Shown here in pieces: positions 29,592-40,956 of a stretch of DNA of 64,000 bases. Under the pieces are notes generated by a model that ran no database searches, was not told the DNA's origin, and was given only the letters and a program-made list of their open reading frames with translations. Origin of the DNA: Ooceraea biroi (Eukaryota > Arthropoda > Insecta > Hymenoptera > Formicidae); NCBI RefSeq assembly GCF_003672135.1, contig NC_039507.1, positions 4,541,624 to 4,605,623 on the forward strand. Reading direction: 5' to 3'. A program made the position numbers and the translations under genes. Positions within the stretch are counted from its first letter, which is position 1. The number at the start of each line of letters is the position of its first letter.

Positions 29592-29665
29592 CTGCACATG
29601 ACTTCATGCGTCAGCAGAACGCGACACATTTCTGGATTCTTGTCTTGTCCCTCATACATGATTGC
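29592..29665 (-). CDS. kn: kn exon 5: first half of zinc knuckle
   Basis: The exon is 74 nt (24 codons plus AG), reading AIMYEGQDKNPEMC then RVLLTHEVMC before a split Ser codon. This is one of the most conserved parts of COE proteins. It supplies the His and first Cys of the zinc-coordinating COE motif H-X3-C-X2-C-X5-C (His 135 and Cys 139 when counted from the ATG at 51043). The zinc knuckle is essential for DNA recognition in this family. The acceptor is TTTTCTGTTATAG; the donor CAG|GTATTT is weak at positions +4 to +6, although the exonic CAG helps. It lies only 469 nt from exon 6, the only short intron in this part of the gene. Confidence 0.98.
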
Positions 29666-32167
29666 CTATAACAGAAAATGTACAATATTACTTCAGCAAT
29701 ATTTCTTTCGCCATAAATGATTGGTATAAATAACGAATCGCATGTAAGTAAATAATACGTTGTGAAGACTGCTATGATTTATACTCAATTTATTCGTTTA
29801 TAATTGCAATATATAATAGTTATTCAGTAACGATCCTCATTCTTGACGTGCCTAAAGTTTTCTTACCAACTCTATTTTATTTGCCGTACATGTTACAGGT
29901 AATTTTTTCAGCTGTACAATGAAAAACATAATAATTAATGTGCAGATGAACTATGTCGGAGTAATCGATAATCCACTTCGACAGATAATTCAACCGTCGA
30001 TGGGAAATATGTAACGTATTAAGCAAGCTCGGATGTGGATGCGAGTTGAGAAGGGGCTACTTTCCCCGCAGGACTACTAAGCCATGGGCGGCGCAAGCAA
30101 ATCCGTTAAGCCTCCTTCACGACCACGCGATTGATTTTTATTTAATGACAACACGTCGTTATCCTGTATTCGTGCACTTATTGTTGGGGACCTTCGCGCG
30201 GATTAACCGTCGAATAACAAAGAGCGAACAGATAGGCATGCTTTGATCTCACATAAATATCCTTCTAAAAAGCAACAAACTTTTTTCCGCAAAATTAACA
30301 TTTTTCAATGAACATGTTATCAAGAGAGATTGTCTGTATATAAAATTAATTATGCATGTGTTATTTAAATAATAAAACATGATTTTACATTATTGATGCA
30401 ATTAAAATCTTTTGTGATACATAGTTGCTGTGGTTTGAGGGATGAGTTATTTTCTCGTTTCAAAGATCTCTCCGTGGCGCGAGATCAAAGCGTCCGATGG
30501 AGGAGAATCTCAAAGAACGAACGTGTACAATCGCGTCGATTGTGCGCGCAATTTCTACGAAATTTCGTGGCTTGCATAACGACCTGGATCGCTCGAGTTT
30601 ACGAAGAGGAGCGATAAAATGTAAATATTGTGAAATACAGTGTCCCAGGGAATTCGTCGAGTTGACGGCACCACCGCGGGGTGCACCGCGCGTTCGCCCG
30701 GTTAAATGTCGGTGTGTGACGGTATCAGACACACTTCGGTTCCGGCGTGTAGGTGCGACTTCCAGAGAGGCGTCAAATATTTATGCGGACGAAATAACCA
30801 AATTGCAACGTAAACGAACCGCCGTGGGTGTATACATCGCGGTAGGTAAATCAGAGAGGGATCCGGCGTCGAAGCGGAGACGTCAGGATGGAAAATAGAG
30901 GAGCAAGAATAAACATGGTGTAAGGGGGAGTGCTTGGGGCACGATGGAGCAGGGGAAAAGTACATGTTCTTGGTAAGAGTAAAGGAAGGAGTCGTAGAAC
31001 GTTACGTGCCGGCCGACTATTACGTGTCTTAATAGTGAAGAGACATGCGAACTTATTTGTACCAGGAATAATTAACATAAGTATGTACTTTGTACGTATT
31101 AACCTCCGTCGCGAGATAAGAGCAAGAGTTTACTTACACCTAGGCAATTAAGCTCTTTCTTCGTAACATCGGCAGTTTTGTCTAAAGTGGCGTTTATTGA
31201 ATTAGGATCTTTCATTAAAATTGATTATGCATAGGGAAACGCACAATGTAATTGTACTATGATTAATTATTCTTAATATTCTCTTTTCTATTTTCTTGTA
31301 CATGTAATGTACATGTAAAGACAGAAGTAATAAAATAATAAAACAAACAATTTTCTCAAGCTGCATTGTTTTTCTGCACATATTTACTTCTTTCCTTCTT
31401 ACTTTATAAAAAACGAGAAACATGCAAAGAAAATTACTGTAATCGACATTTCTCTGAATCGTTATAAATGTTTTCATAGTAATAAGACAAAACAACCCCC
31501 TTGCTTTGAAAGTTATTACAACTACTCTGTCCGCCGAACCATGGATGTTAAAGTTTCTGACGAATTCTAAAGAATTGTTAAATATAATCCTCTCTTGGTA
31601 TTACGCACATATAAAGGTGTAATAATCGTCGGTTAAACACGTAACGACGGTCAGGTAGATTATACAGCGCGTGCGACGTGACATGCAATATTATTTGCTT
31701 AGCGACTATTACTCGGACCAGGATGGTTTTGTTTATTCTGCATATGCTTGCTATGTGCGGACAATTTGTAAGCAATTACTTTTACCACACAATGTTCACC
31801 CTCCCTCTCTCTCTTAATGATTAAAGGTTCATAGATGTGTTAAGTTTCATTGACAGTTGTATTGACAATTGTATGACAGTGTAAGACACGTATCATGACA
31901 GTATTACTATTGTAAATTTACACTGATTATTTCTGCAAGCATTGGTCCCAAAAAGCATTATCATCTTTCCTCGCATGCTGGTTCATTGAATATGGCGAGA
32001 TTATGTCTCAAGGGTGAGTAGCAGAAGTGGGCGAAGGGTGGTCGGTGACAACGCCGTCAAACGGAAGGTCCTAGGGGTGCGACCAGTCAGTACGATCCCC
32101 TCGGGGGCCTTTCTCTCATTGCTCACTAGTCCCACCAGGAGAATGTTTGGGCCCCTACTGTGGCTTA

Positions 32168-32181
32168 ATTCCCACGGGAAT
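32168..32181. promoter_or_regulatory. Perfect COE/EBF palindromic binding site
   Basis: The sequence is ATTCCCACGGGAAT, matching all 12 fixed positions of the established COE/EBF consensus ATTCCCNNGGGAAT. It sits in intron 4 of the gene that encodes the COE protein itself. A Su(H)-type word (CGTGGGAA on the minus strand) overlaps it. A perfect match is expected about 0.004 times by chance in 64 kb of random sequence. Confidence 0.75.
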
Positions 32182-32690
32182 TACTTACTGAGGACTTATA
32201 GCAGGAGTCCTTCGGAATGTCTGATCACAATCAATTTATAATGTTGCATAACATAGCGATTCAATGCATCAAAATAAAAACTTCTCGGATTTGGAGTACC
32301 GCCAAATTTTTCCATATCACTTTAGCAGGTTTTAGCGGCAGCCAAAAATTCTTTCGCTATTATCTTTAAAATTATTTTTACATATGAAAATATAACATCT
32401 GACTGCATTGACATGCACTCTGATCAGTTTGTATGATCTAACGAGAACGATATTATCGATTTGCATTTCACGTTTAGTACACGACAGCATATCGTGAGAA
32501 TCAGCAGGCAGCAGAGTGGTATCGCACAGTGGAAGAAAAGAACCAGCATGCATAGTAATAAAACCGTAACGTCGTTCCCTCGAAGATGGCGATGGTACGA
32601 GGAGGAAAGCAAGTAGCGAAGGGAGCAGATAAATTCGAAGATAGTCATTCAAATCTGCCGTAATGATTTCCATCCCGAATCGATTCCGAA

Positions 32691-32704
32691 AGTCCCCTGG
32701 GAAT
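32691..32704. promoter_or_regulatory. Near-perfect COE/EBF binding site
   Basis: The sequence is AGTCCCCTGGGAAT, matching 11 of 12 fixed positions of the COE consensus (G for T at position 2). It lies 510 bp from the perfect site, in the same intron. A weaker CCC-TC-GGG palindrome at 32095-32108 (8 of 12) is also in this cluster. Confidence 0.65.
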
Positions 32705-34799
32705 CCTTCTCTATATCGGTCGGGCGGCTCTCCCCCGCAGCCACCTCCCATACATGCACCAGGCAACATGCATGCAACGTCACCCTCGCCCCTGGAAGAA
32801 TGTCCATCGCCTGAGGGGAACGTCGGCCTCTCTTTCTCTCCTTATCTGCCCGGGATTAACTTATCTCGAACTTATTATTTCCTTAATCTATGGTTAAACA
32901 CTCATATTTCAGTATTAGCTACTGGCACTTTGTGCTCTAGGCTCTGATGCCAGGCTTGCATCGCGATAGCTTGAGCAGCTTGGACTCACGAACGCCACGT
33001 CGATTATAAACGGAGGAATGCAATGGAGATCTTGATCGAACGATAAGAAGGAACGATGCACTCCGTGTAATCCGATCGAGCGTGCACTTTCCGCCGTTTT
33101 CGCGAATGCTGACGAGTCGGCATTACTCGGTGAGAAAAACACTGACGGCCGGCCATGTCCAAACGTCGGATGGAGTTTAAAACGGTTAGGTGCAATTTCC
33201 TGTTGTTCATTCATTTAGAATAACGGTGCACGAGCGCGTACCCTGCTTCCTCCGTACACACGTCCTGTAAATGCTTTTTTATCCCCGGAACTAATTACCA
33301 TTTAGCATTTTTAATCCCGCGAAAAAGCGCATTCTGGCCCTCGTTCGTCCTCTCCTCCCCCTCCTCATCAGCCGGAAGTTCGTTCCCGGGCGCTTAAAAG
33401 TGTACGTTGTTAACGCCATTCAGCCACGCTGCACGAAACTCGTTTCTTTCTCGAGAAGCAGCTCGTATTTTTCTGGAAATTTCACCGAGGAACGCACGGT
33501 TCTCAACATCCTTCGCCTTTTTTTTTCCTTCCCCGTTTTCTTTCTTTCTCTTTCCGTCTTTTTCCGTCTCTCTTTCGCTTGTGCGAGATACTTCCCTCGG
33601 CTGGTATTCCAGGAAGCAAACGTTGATATAGATACCTACCTTGGCGAGGAGCGAAGAAATTGAAGAAAAGCTTAAGGATCGGGAGGGTTTCACCACTAGC
33701 CCGGCAGTCGACTCGGTGTAGCCAATTATTGCGGATTTATAACCGAGCACCTGATTCGGTCTCGAGAAAAGTTGGCGCGTTTCCGAATCGCAATTTGCAA
33801 GCCGTAACTCGGGGCTTCGCTCGCGAGGAACTCACCAGCAAAGTGGAACGAGTTGTGCGCGGATACTCGCAAACTTCTCGATGTGAAAATAATGACGGTG
33901 CATTTCTAACAAGTATATTAACTGCTGTACGGATTTATCTTTTGCGCGCGAGCATCAGATTACAAGCATTCCCAAAATCAGAATATCAATCGTGTACGCG
34001 AATTTGCAAATCCCACGAAGATTAATTTACGACTTTGTTTAGCCTTTCGGAATCGTTAATACAAATCAAACAATACCGTTACAAATATTACTACATTTTT
34101 TAGCCCAGCTGTCGCAACTACTAGTTCGAGATACGAAAATGGTAAATTTTTTGAATCAGCGAGTTTGAAGTTAGCGAGCAGCAATAGTCGATACGTACGG
34201 GCTCTGAACGGCCCTTTTATCTTCCACGTTTTAATCACGAATAAGCCCGGCCGCGTTTGTCAATTTTCTAGAGTACAATGGACAGGGGGATACGTCGACC
34301 TGGATTTGCTAAACACTTCGCGCAAGTTGTTGCATGTGGCGGTGCACACCGACGCGGTGAATATACATTGATTCTTCTGTCTGTATCTCTTCCTCTCGCT
34401 TTGGCAGGATGGCAGAGACGCGTTCAATCGAAGCTTTGATGTATAAATTGCAGCTTTCTCGTTTTCGATCCTTGCCCCGCTTCTCCCCTTAACTTTCTAC
34501 TCCCTTTACCAGCATGATTCCTCCATAGAACCGAGGAGAATGTCTCGGCATCTATCTATCACTTCCGTTTCCCTTTCCCTCATGGACAATTCTTCTCGAA
34601 TTCACTATCGACTTCCCTCTTTTTCTTCTTCGTATTCTCAATCGCTTTCTTTTCTCGCTAGCATAACTTCCGCAAGCTAGGTTTATATACATGTATGCTA
34701 TTTATATCTTTTTCTATCCACTCTTAAAAAAGCCGTGTTAAATATTAAATCAAAATCATTGTTGCCTCTTTTCCGCGATGCTGATTGGTTCTCTCGCTT

Positions 34800-34831
34800 G
34801 GCTTGAACTTCGTGTGGCTTGAACTTCGTGT
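34800..34831. repeat. 16-bp perfect tandem duplication
   Basis: Two adjacent identical copies of GGCTTGAACTTCGTGT, in intron 4. Probably a recent slippage duplication. Confidence 0.9.
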
Positions 34832-34920
34832 TGCGAATGTCAGAATGTCATAGTGGCTGTCAGTGCGGTTATATTGATAAAATATTGATAAATAAAACAT
34901 TAATATTGAAAAATAAAATA

Positions 34921-34937
34921 GCGCGCGTAGCGCGCGC
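34921..34937. repeat. 7-bp GC-only inverted repeat
   Basis: GCGCGCG and CGCGCGC around a TAG loop, an isolated GC spike inside otherwise AT-rich intron 4 sequence. Confidence 0.8.
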
Positions 34938-36692
34938 CTGTGTTGCTAGTTTTGTTTAAACTTTGCATTTATACAATAAATGTAACTTTTATATCTGTTT
35001 TATCATTTATAAATGCTTACATCATTTTATCACTATAAATGCTACAATCGAAATTATCATTGTACCTTTTATTGACATTGAATTCTTTATTGCGACAATA
35101 TGTTGAAGATGTTTGTTATATAAACTGCATAAAGTATACGTTGATTATATTTATGTCGTGTAATTTCATGAATTGATATAATAAATATCGTTTCACGTTA
35201 ATAATTTGATCTACTGTACGTCTCCGCGTTCGATACTTTTCTAATTCATATGATTCCTACATTTCGCCAATTGCTCCAGTAGGTAATGCACATATCGATC
35301 TCTCTCTATCCTAACCATTCAACCCTATGACATCCCGGATCCGATTAATAAAAGGAATGGATCGCGAATTGAGGACCGGTCTCTGCCGGTGCAAGGCCAC
35401 CGCGGCTTAGTAATTTAATCAGCTAAAACTAACATCAGCTCTGTTTCCCCAACCCTCCTCGTCTTTCCTCCGCTTCCTTCTTCTCCCTACTGCTACCCTC
35501 TTCTTACTTCCGTAACCGACCAGCCCCAAGATGATTTAATTTGCTAAAATGGTACGCGTATCTATAGGAACTTGTTAGAAGCTCGGGTCACGATACGAAA
35601 CAAATCATTTCAGGAAATTTATATTTGTTTTGCGCCGATGTTAACATAATTGATAATTTTCTTTCACTTTTAATTTAATGATGTTTTCGTTCAAACGTAA
35701 TTTTCGTAATTTCTTTTAAGTGCCCGTTTAATTTCTTCTTCAGAATCAACTTCTGCAGAAGAGATCAATATAATTACGATGTGTATGAAGAGAAAACGAG
35801 GACATTTTCTTTCCTTCCAGTTAATGACTCATATATAATTGCACTTATGGCTCAATTTAAGCGTCGAAAACTGCTCACGCGCTTATTATCCACGTCCACT
35901 TACTTTATCTGTATGCTTTCCCTAACTTTTACGGTCCGGTCGTTTCTCTACATGTCGTGACATTTCGTAGGTGCGAAACATACCTTTCACGAAGGTGTCG
36001 CAGCCTAAAAAGTACCCTCGAACGAACATAAAAGAGCTTATCGCGTCCGTGATCGCGCGGTGTATTTGCGTTTGCACGAAGGTTGTGATCCTTCTTTGCG
36101 CCTTATCGGCGCGCCGGGATCTACGGCCCTGGGTGCGGGATCACAACACGTGGTTCGCGAGCCGCGCGCCGGGTTCGCCACGTGGCGCAGATAACAGGAT
36201 GGGACAGCCGCGCGCGGCGGTGTGCCTGCTTTCCCGGAGGGGTAAGAATCAACCCCCCGGAAAATTAAGTGCTTGTAGCCGAGATGATAACACCCCCTGG
36301 TTCACGTGCGCGCGTCGCTACGACGATTTCGCACGAGCCCCGCCGCGTAAAAAACAGCAAAAGAGCGACGCTCAACAATTGCTTGGAAGCGAAACGATAG
36401 TACTCCTGTAGCTCTCCTGGATAATAGTTATTTAATATATTGCAAAAGATATCATGTCCTGTGTTCTTTACTAACCACACACATTCAGCTATTGTTAGGT
36501 ATTGATGAGTTATAAGCAGATACTTAATGATATATTTTTTCACGTATTATATGTTAAAAGAAATTTGAAGATTCTTGGACTATAATAAAATGCTTACATC
36601 ATAATAAAAACTGTTTTACTTTTAAGCAAAATGTACCATGGAATTAAATTATACAAATAGGATTAAATACAGAAGTATTTGTGTGTACTTAC

Positions 36693-36748
36693 TTGTCTTG
36701 ACGCGGAGTCTACAAGCCGAACGAAGATGTCTTGTATCTGCCTGGCAC
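36693..36748 (-). CDS. kn: kn exon 4: COE DNA-binding domain, third segment
   Basis: This 56-nt micro-exon contributes two bases completing Gly and 18 codons, reading ARQIQDIFVRLVDSASRQ, and ends in phase 0. It aligns to the COE segment that in fly reads (from memory) ARQEQDIFVRLIDSVTKQ; the core QDIFVRL-D is intact, while E-to-I, I-to-V and VTK-to-ASR differ. The acceptor is TTTATTTCTCAG and the donor is CAA|GTAAGT, both strong, so the exon looks functional. The length and phases match the corresponding vertebrate exon, as far as I recall. I saw no second, more canonical copy of this exon nearby that could be a mutually exclusive alternative. Confidence 0.95.
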
Positions 36749-39700
36749 CTGAGAAATAAATATAAAATCGTGATATTAAAGAAAATGAAGAATTTTCATG
36801 ATACAAAGATGTTGAAGCTACAAACTTCTGTTAGCTTGTACAGCCTGAACAAGATAACATCAGTATGCAATTTTGCTTCCTTTGCGCGTGTCGATAAAAA
36901 GTGCCATTAAATAAAGAAGAGTCTCGCGCAGGCTACGCTTGCCAGAGGAGTACTCGACGAATACGGAAACATGCCCAAATTTTGCCAAGCGTGCCGCCAA
37001 GAGGATGACTTTGAGAAAAACTTGCATATCAAGGAGTATTTAAAGTGGACGACAAAGCGGCTCGTTCTTGTCTTTCGTACATATGCAGAATTGTCCTTCT
37101 TCTTCATCCCGATCGCGGTTCTCCCTTTGAAACACCAAACATCGAACCTGCTGCGCGTACCGCGATGCAACGAACCGCAATAGGAAGCGAAACGCGCACG
37201 TAGTGCGTTAATTACCACTGCTCCCTTCAGATACAGATTCGAACTCGAAGAATTCGGTAATCGTCGTATCCACGTACGTACGATACGCTTCAAGGTAAAC
37301 GCGATTTCCAACTCGAGAAGATCAAAGACTCCTTTGCTCCTGATGCTACGTGCACGATGCACTTGAAAAATATCCAAGTTCGCAAATTTAATTTCTTTTG
37401 TTTTGCCATTATGGCTGTCAAAGAAAGTCTTCTTCCATGAAGAAGAGGAAGATATTGCGAGAACTGTTTGACACGTATCGGGTTACGCTATTATAGTGCG
37501 CTATCAGGATTGCAGCTACAGCTCGGCGTGCGCACCTCGGCGTTGCGAGTTTTCGAAACTGTTCCTTCCTTCCTGGGGGAGCGCCGCGTAATCCCGGGGT
37601 GTATTTCGGGCAGACACCCCCGTGGCTTCCGGCTTCGCGTGCCCGGTAAGCCAAGTAATCCCGACATAAGACTCCCAGACCCGGCGGGCGCCCAGGCCAG
37701 GGCTCACACCGCATAACGTTATTGCGGATTACGATACTCCGCTCGAAACTAGCTCACAAATTACCTCGAGAAACCGTCGCGGCTTTACCGGAAGTTACGT
37801 ACGCAGTCGACCAGTTTACCGTATCCATGGCCATGTCAGGATTTGCAAATACGGGTCGACGCTAAACTGACCGAATAACTGCTGCAAGCTTCCGCCGGAA
37901 TGGCTTTCCCCGTTGCAAGAGTTCTAATCGGTAACAATCCAATACGGAAATAGAAAGTACCTCACTTTGGCAAGCGTATTGTGGATTGAAGTAAAATCGA
38001 AAAACTTGATATATTATTTATTAATATTTTACAAAATTCTATAAAAATCTTCAATTTTGGGTTATGAACCTTGATTTACTTGTAAAATTCTATGTAATTA
38101 TATTTTTAATTCTGCCATAAAATGTTATTCAGTTACCAAACGACGAATATATAACTTCATCAAATTAAAGAAATTGGGGAACATTTTTCATAATCGATTG
38201 CGAACAACATTAGTTCTCCGAATATCATAATGAAGGCAACGTTCTAAGTGACGAAGGGAAAAACAATCGCTTCTTCGCGAACCGATTCATTCTGTATCGC
38301 TTAAGGTACTCGGAATGTAATTACGTTCGCGCGGAATGCCGCGCGTCAAGCTTATCGCCGTCGGTGCGGCACTTCGCGATCCGACGCGACGACGATAAAG
38401 GCAAACGATGAAGAACACGCTGAATAAGAAAGAAGACTCGCGTGCCATGTCCTGCTGAGCGGAGGCAAATAAGTCTAGATCGGCTGGCATTAGCATAACT
38501 AGGCGACCGGGTCCGAGGGTAGCAAAAACGATCACTTGAAAAAGCGGACACCACCCATCCTATCTCGATCGGCTCGATCGCGGGGATGCTTGATCAGCGG
38601 CGCTTTTATTATGCACCTGCGATATTCCGTCGGAGCGTACAGACTCCGCGTACCTTGTCTCCATCTCTATTCCACCGAATACGTATCGCGTACCTTCCTT
38701 ATCGCGCATGATGGCTCGAGTAGCGTGCAAGAAAAGGGCAGACGATGCAGACGAGGAAGGAGAAGAAGGAGAACCGAGAGGAAACGGAGCACACGAAGAC
38801 GCAGGCGGAGCGATGACACAAAGGAGTAGAACCCGATATGGGCGAGAGCCCGTCGTCACTCGGCTGGTAGGGAGAACGCTTCGCTCCTTATTTATTATTT
38901 AATTATAGATTTATTGCCTGCTCGCGAGAGCGATCAGTGATGTGACGTGCACGGAAACGGTTAATGCGGATCTGCCGTCGTAACGGTGAACCTGGAGAGA
39001 TGGGACACGTCCGCGCACCAATTTGTCTCCCGGGCATAACAGCTCGCGCGCGTGCAGCAAAGTATTTTGTGCATGAAAGTTTTATAAACGAAGCGGTACA
39101 ACACGGCAGTCCGATCTGCGGCGCATAAATCAGAGTCGATGTACCGATCGACTGCAAAGGGCATGACTAGTAGTCTAGTAGTAGAGCGACAATGTATCTC
39201 ACAGTACAATATATAAACTGCACCGCCGTGTTTGATAGCTGCAAGCAATTTATTTAAATCTTTCAAATTTTTCTTGTATCTAGCCAAGCATTCGATTCTC
39301 AATTTATAATATGCGATTAGTTTTTCTTTTTTAAATATTTTAAAATAGAAAGTAACTCATCAAAGTTTGCAAACTAATGTATGAATTAAATTTCATAATT
39401 TTGCAGCGGAAGAATAATATGATTAAAACGGTGCAGACTCGCATTTTTAAAAAAGCATCAACAACAAATAAATTTTGCGGTTTAATTAAATTTGAAATCA
39501 ACAAGTTTGCAATTTACGATTTGTTATGTTAATATACAAATTTTTCCAATTGTTTATTCTATTGGCAAGTCTCTTTTCTCATCTCCCGATCGGGATTCTG
39601 ATACGCAAAGCCGGTCGCCGAAAACGAATGAGAAGTGCACACGAATGGCATTGCGCACGAGAGAAAGCACAGACAAAATTGCATGAAGATAAGGAGAGGC

Positions 39701-40892
39701 GAGCGGATATACTGGTAGAGAGTGCGCGTTTTCTCGTAGAGCGAACGTAAGCAGCGGACCGGTGACCAGAATATGGCGAAAGAAGGCGCGAGAGAGACGA
39801 AGAACTCGGCTGAGAGAGGTGCGCGTTGGTATTCCTTAGTTTGCAACAGTTAGTTGCTTCTTGTTCGGGATGTTGGCGACACGTTTTAATGCCCATAGAT
39901 GGGAGCGCGGGCCCTCAGTCAAGCCGGTCAACGTAAAAATCTTGCATTGATTGATCGGGCCTCGACAACGGGGACGGGGCAGGGCACCGTGGTATGAGGG
40001 CCACGGGAAAAACAGCAACGGAAAAGACAGAAGTGAGCCAGAAAAACGGTAGGCGAGGGGTGATTTCATAGCGGCGACGGAAAGGAGCGAACGAGTAAGA
40101 ACGAGGGATAAAGAGACAACCGCGGTCCGTTGACGTTATCCGTGGCGTACATGGAGCGAAAAACTGTCCATGGAACCGTCCATGGGACCCGTATAGCGCC
40201 TCGCGACTTTTCGATATGTTCATAATGCGAGCAGCGTTTTTGGGGCCTTCTGGCCGGACCACCTTCGAGCCACGCTCGCTCGAAGCAGCTTCTGTTGCCT
40301 TTTCGCGTCCCCCTTTCATCCCCCGTCGCTCCCCTGGCAGCCTGTCCATGCGCGCAGATTCGTACGCTTCTTCAAGACGGAAGCTGGACCTTTTTGCTAC
40401 GCTTGGGGCCAGTGACGTAAAATATGTCTCTGTTGCGGCCGGGTCTCGAAAGTCCCTGAGCTTTTTAGCCGCCCTAAGAGACCGGGTGTTCGCGTGGAAT
40501 GTCGATGGCCCGTCATCACCGCTACAGAATGGGGCTATTACGTACCCCGCCGTCCGGGGGCTACGAATACGCATTTACAGATCGATTCGAGACTCTGCCT
40601 GGTTGTGCTGCGTTCTCGCGTGGGTGTTATGTGGCGATGCCTATATTCATACATGTATCGCGTTTCATGCGTTTGTAATTTTATCGTGCGCGAGAATGGA
40701 TGTTAATATTCAACGCAAATATACGCTATGTAAGTTACTAAATAATCGAGTGCATCGAGAAAAAAATTACTGAATGAATTACAGCTTGGTAATAATTGAA
40801 ATTAATGTACTCGATGCTTCAGTAACCAATCAACTGTTTTAACTATATAAATTGCAAACAAAAGAAAAGAGAAGATGAAATCCGTTACTTAC
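36749..40892 (-). other. kn: kn intron 3 (4.1 kb)
   Basis: No gene was recognised. The segment 39.9-40.6 kb is GC-rich and open in several frames at once, as expected from low stop-codon density and not from coding. A near-perfect 12-bp tandem repeat (GTCCATGG-A/G-ACC) lies at 40166-40189, and purine-rich DNA at 38728-38830. Confidence 0.85.
40166..40189. repeat. 12-bp tandem repeat, one mismatch
   Basis: GTCCATGGAACC followed directly by GTCCATGGGACC, in intron 3. Confidence 0.85.
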
Positions 40893-40956
40893 CATTGTTA
40901 TAGAGTAAATGCAGACTGTACTGAATACCATTGTTCGTTTTCTGACCGTCGGCCTC
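40893..40956 (-). CDS. kn: kn exon 3: COE DNA-binding domain, second segment
   Basis: The exon is 64 nt (21 codons plus one base), beginning EADGQKTNNGIQY and ending LLYNN before a split Gly codon. It has a strong acceptor (TCTCTTCTTGCAG) and a perfect donor (ATG|GTAAGT). It enters in phase 0 from exon 2 and leaves one base that joins GT of exon 4 to make Gly. The TNNGI..Y...LLY pattern is diagnostic of COE proteins. Two positions look odd: the segment reads Y-S-L-H-L-L-Y, where fly and human COE (from memory) both read Y-R-L-Q-L-L-Y. The codons AGT and CAT are clear in the sequence, so this is real substitution, a lineage feature or an assembly error, not a reading problem. Confidence 0.97.

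Larger units (their letters stand above)
29666..36692 (-). other. kn: kn intron 4 (7.0 kb), with likely autoregulatory element
   Basis: No gene was recognised. The segment 32.0-32.8 kb carries a perfect COE palindrome and a second near-perfect one (separate entries). An AT-rich portion at 34.7-35.3 kb contains a 16-bp tandem duplication and a 7-bp GC hairpin. The rest shows no structure I can name. Confidence 0.85.

Noticed and set aside
39915..40574. 219-codon minus-strand open frame in intron 3
   Set aside because: Same strand as kn but no recognisable motif, no matching splice sites, and the DNA is GC-rich and open in opposing frames too.
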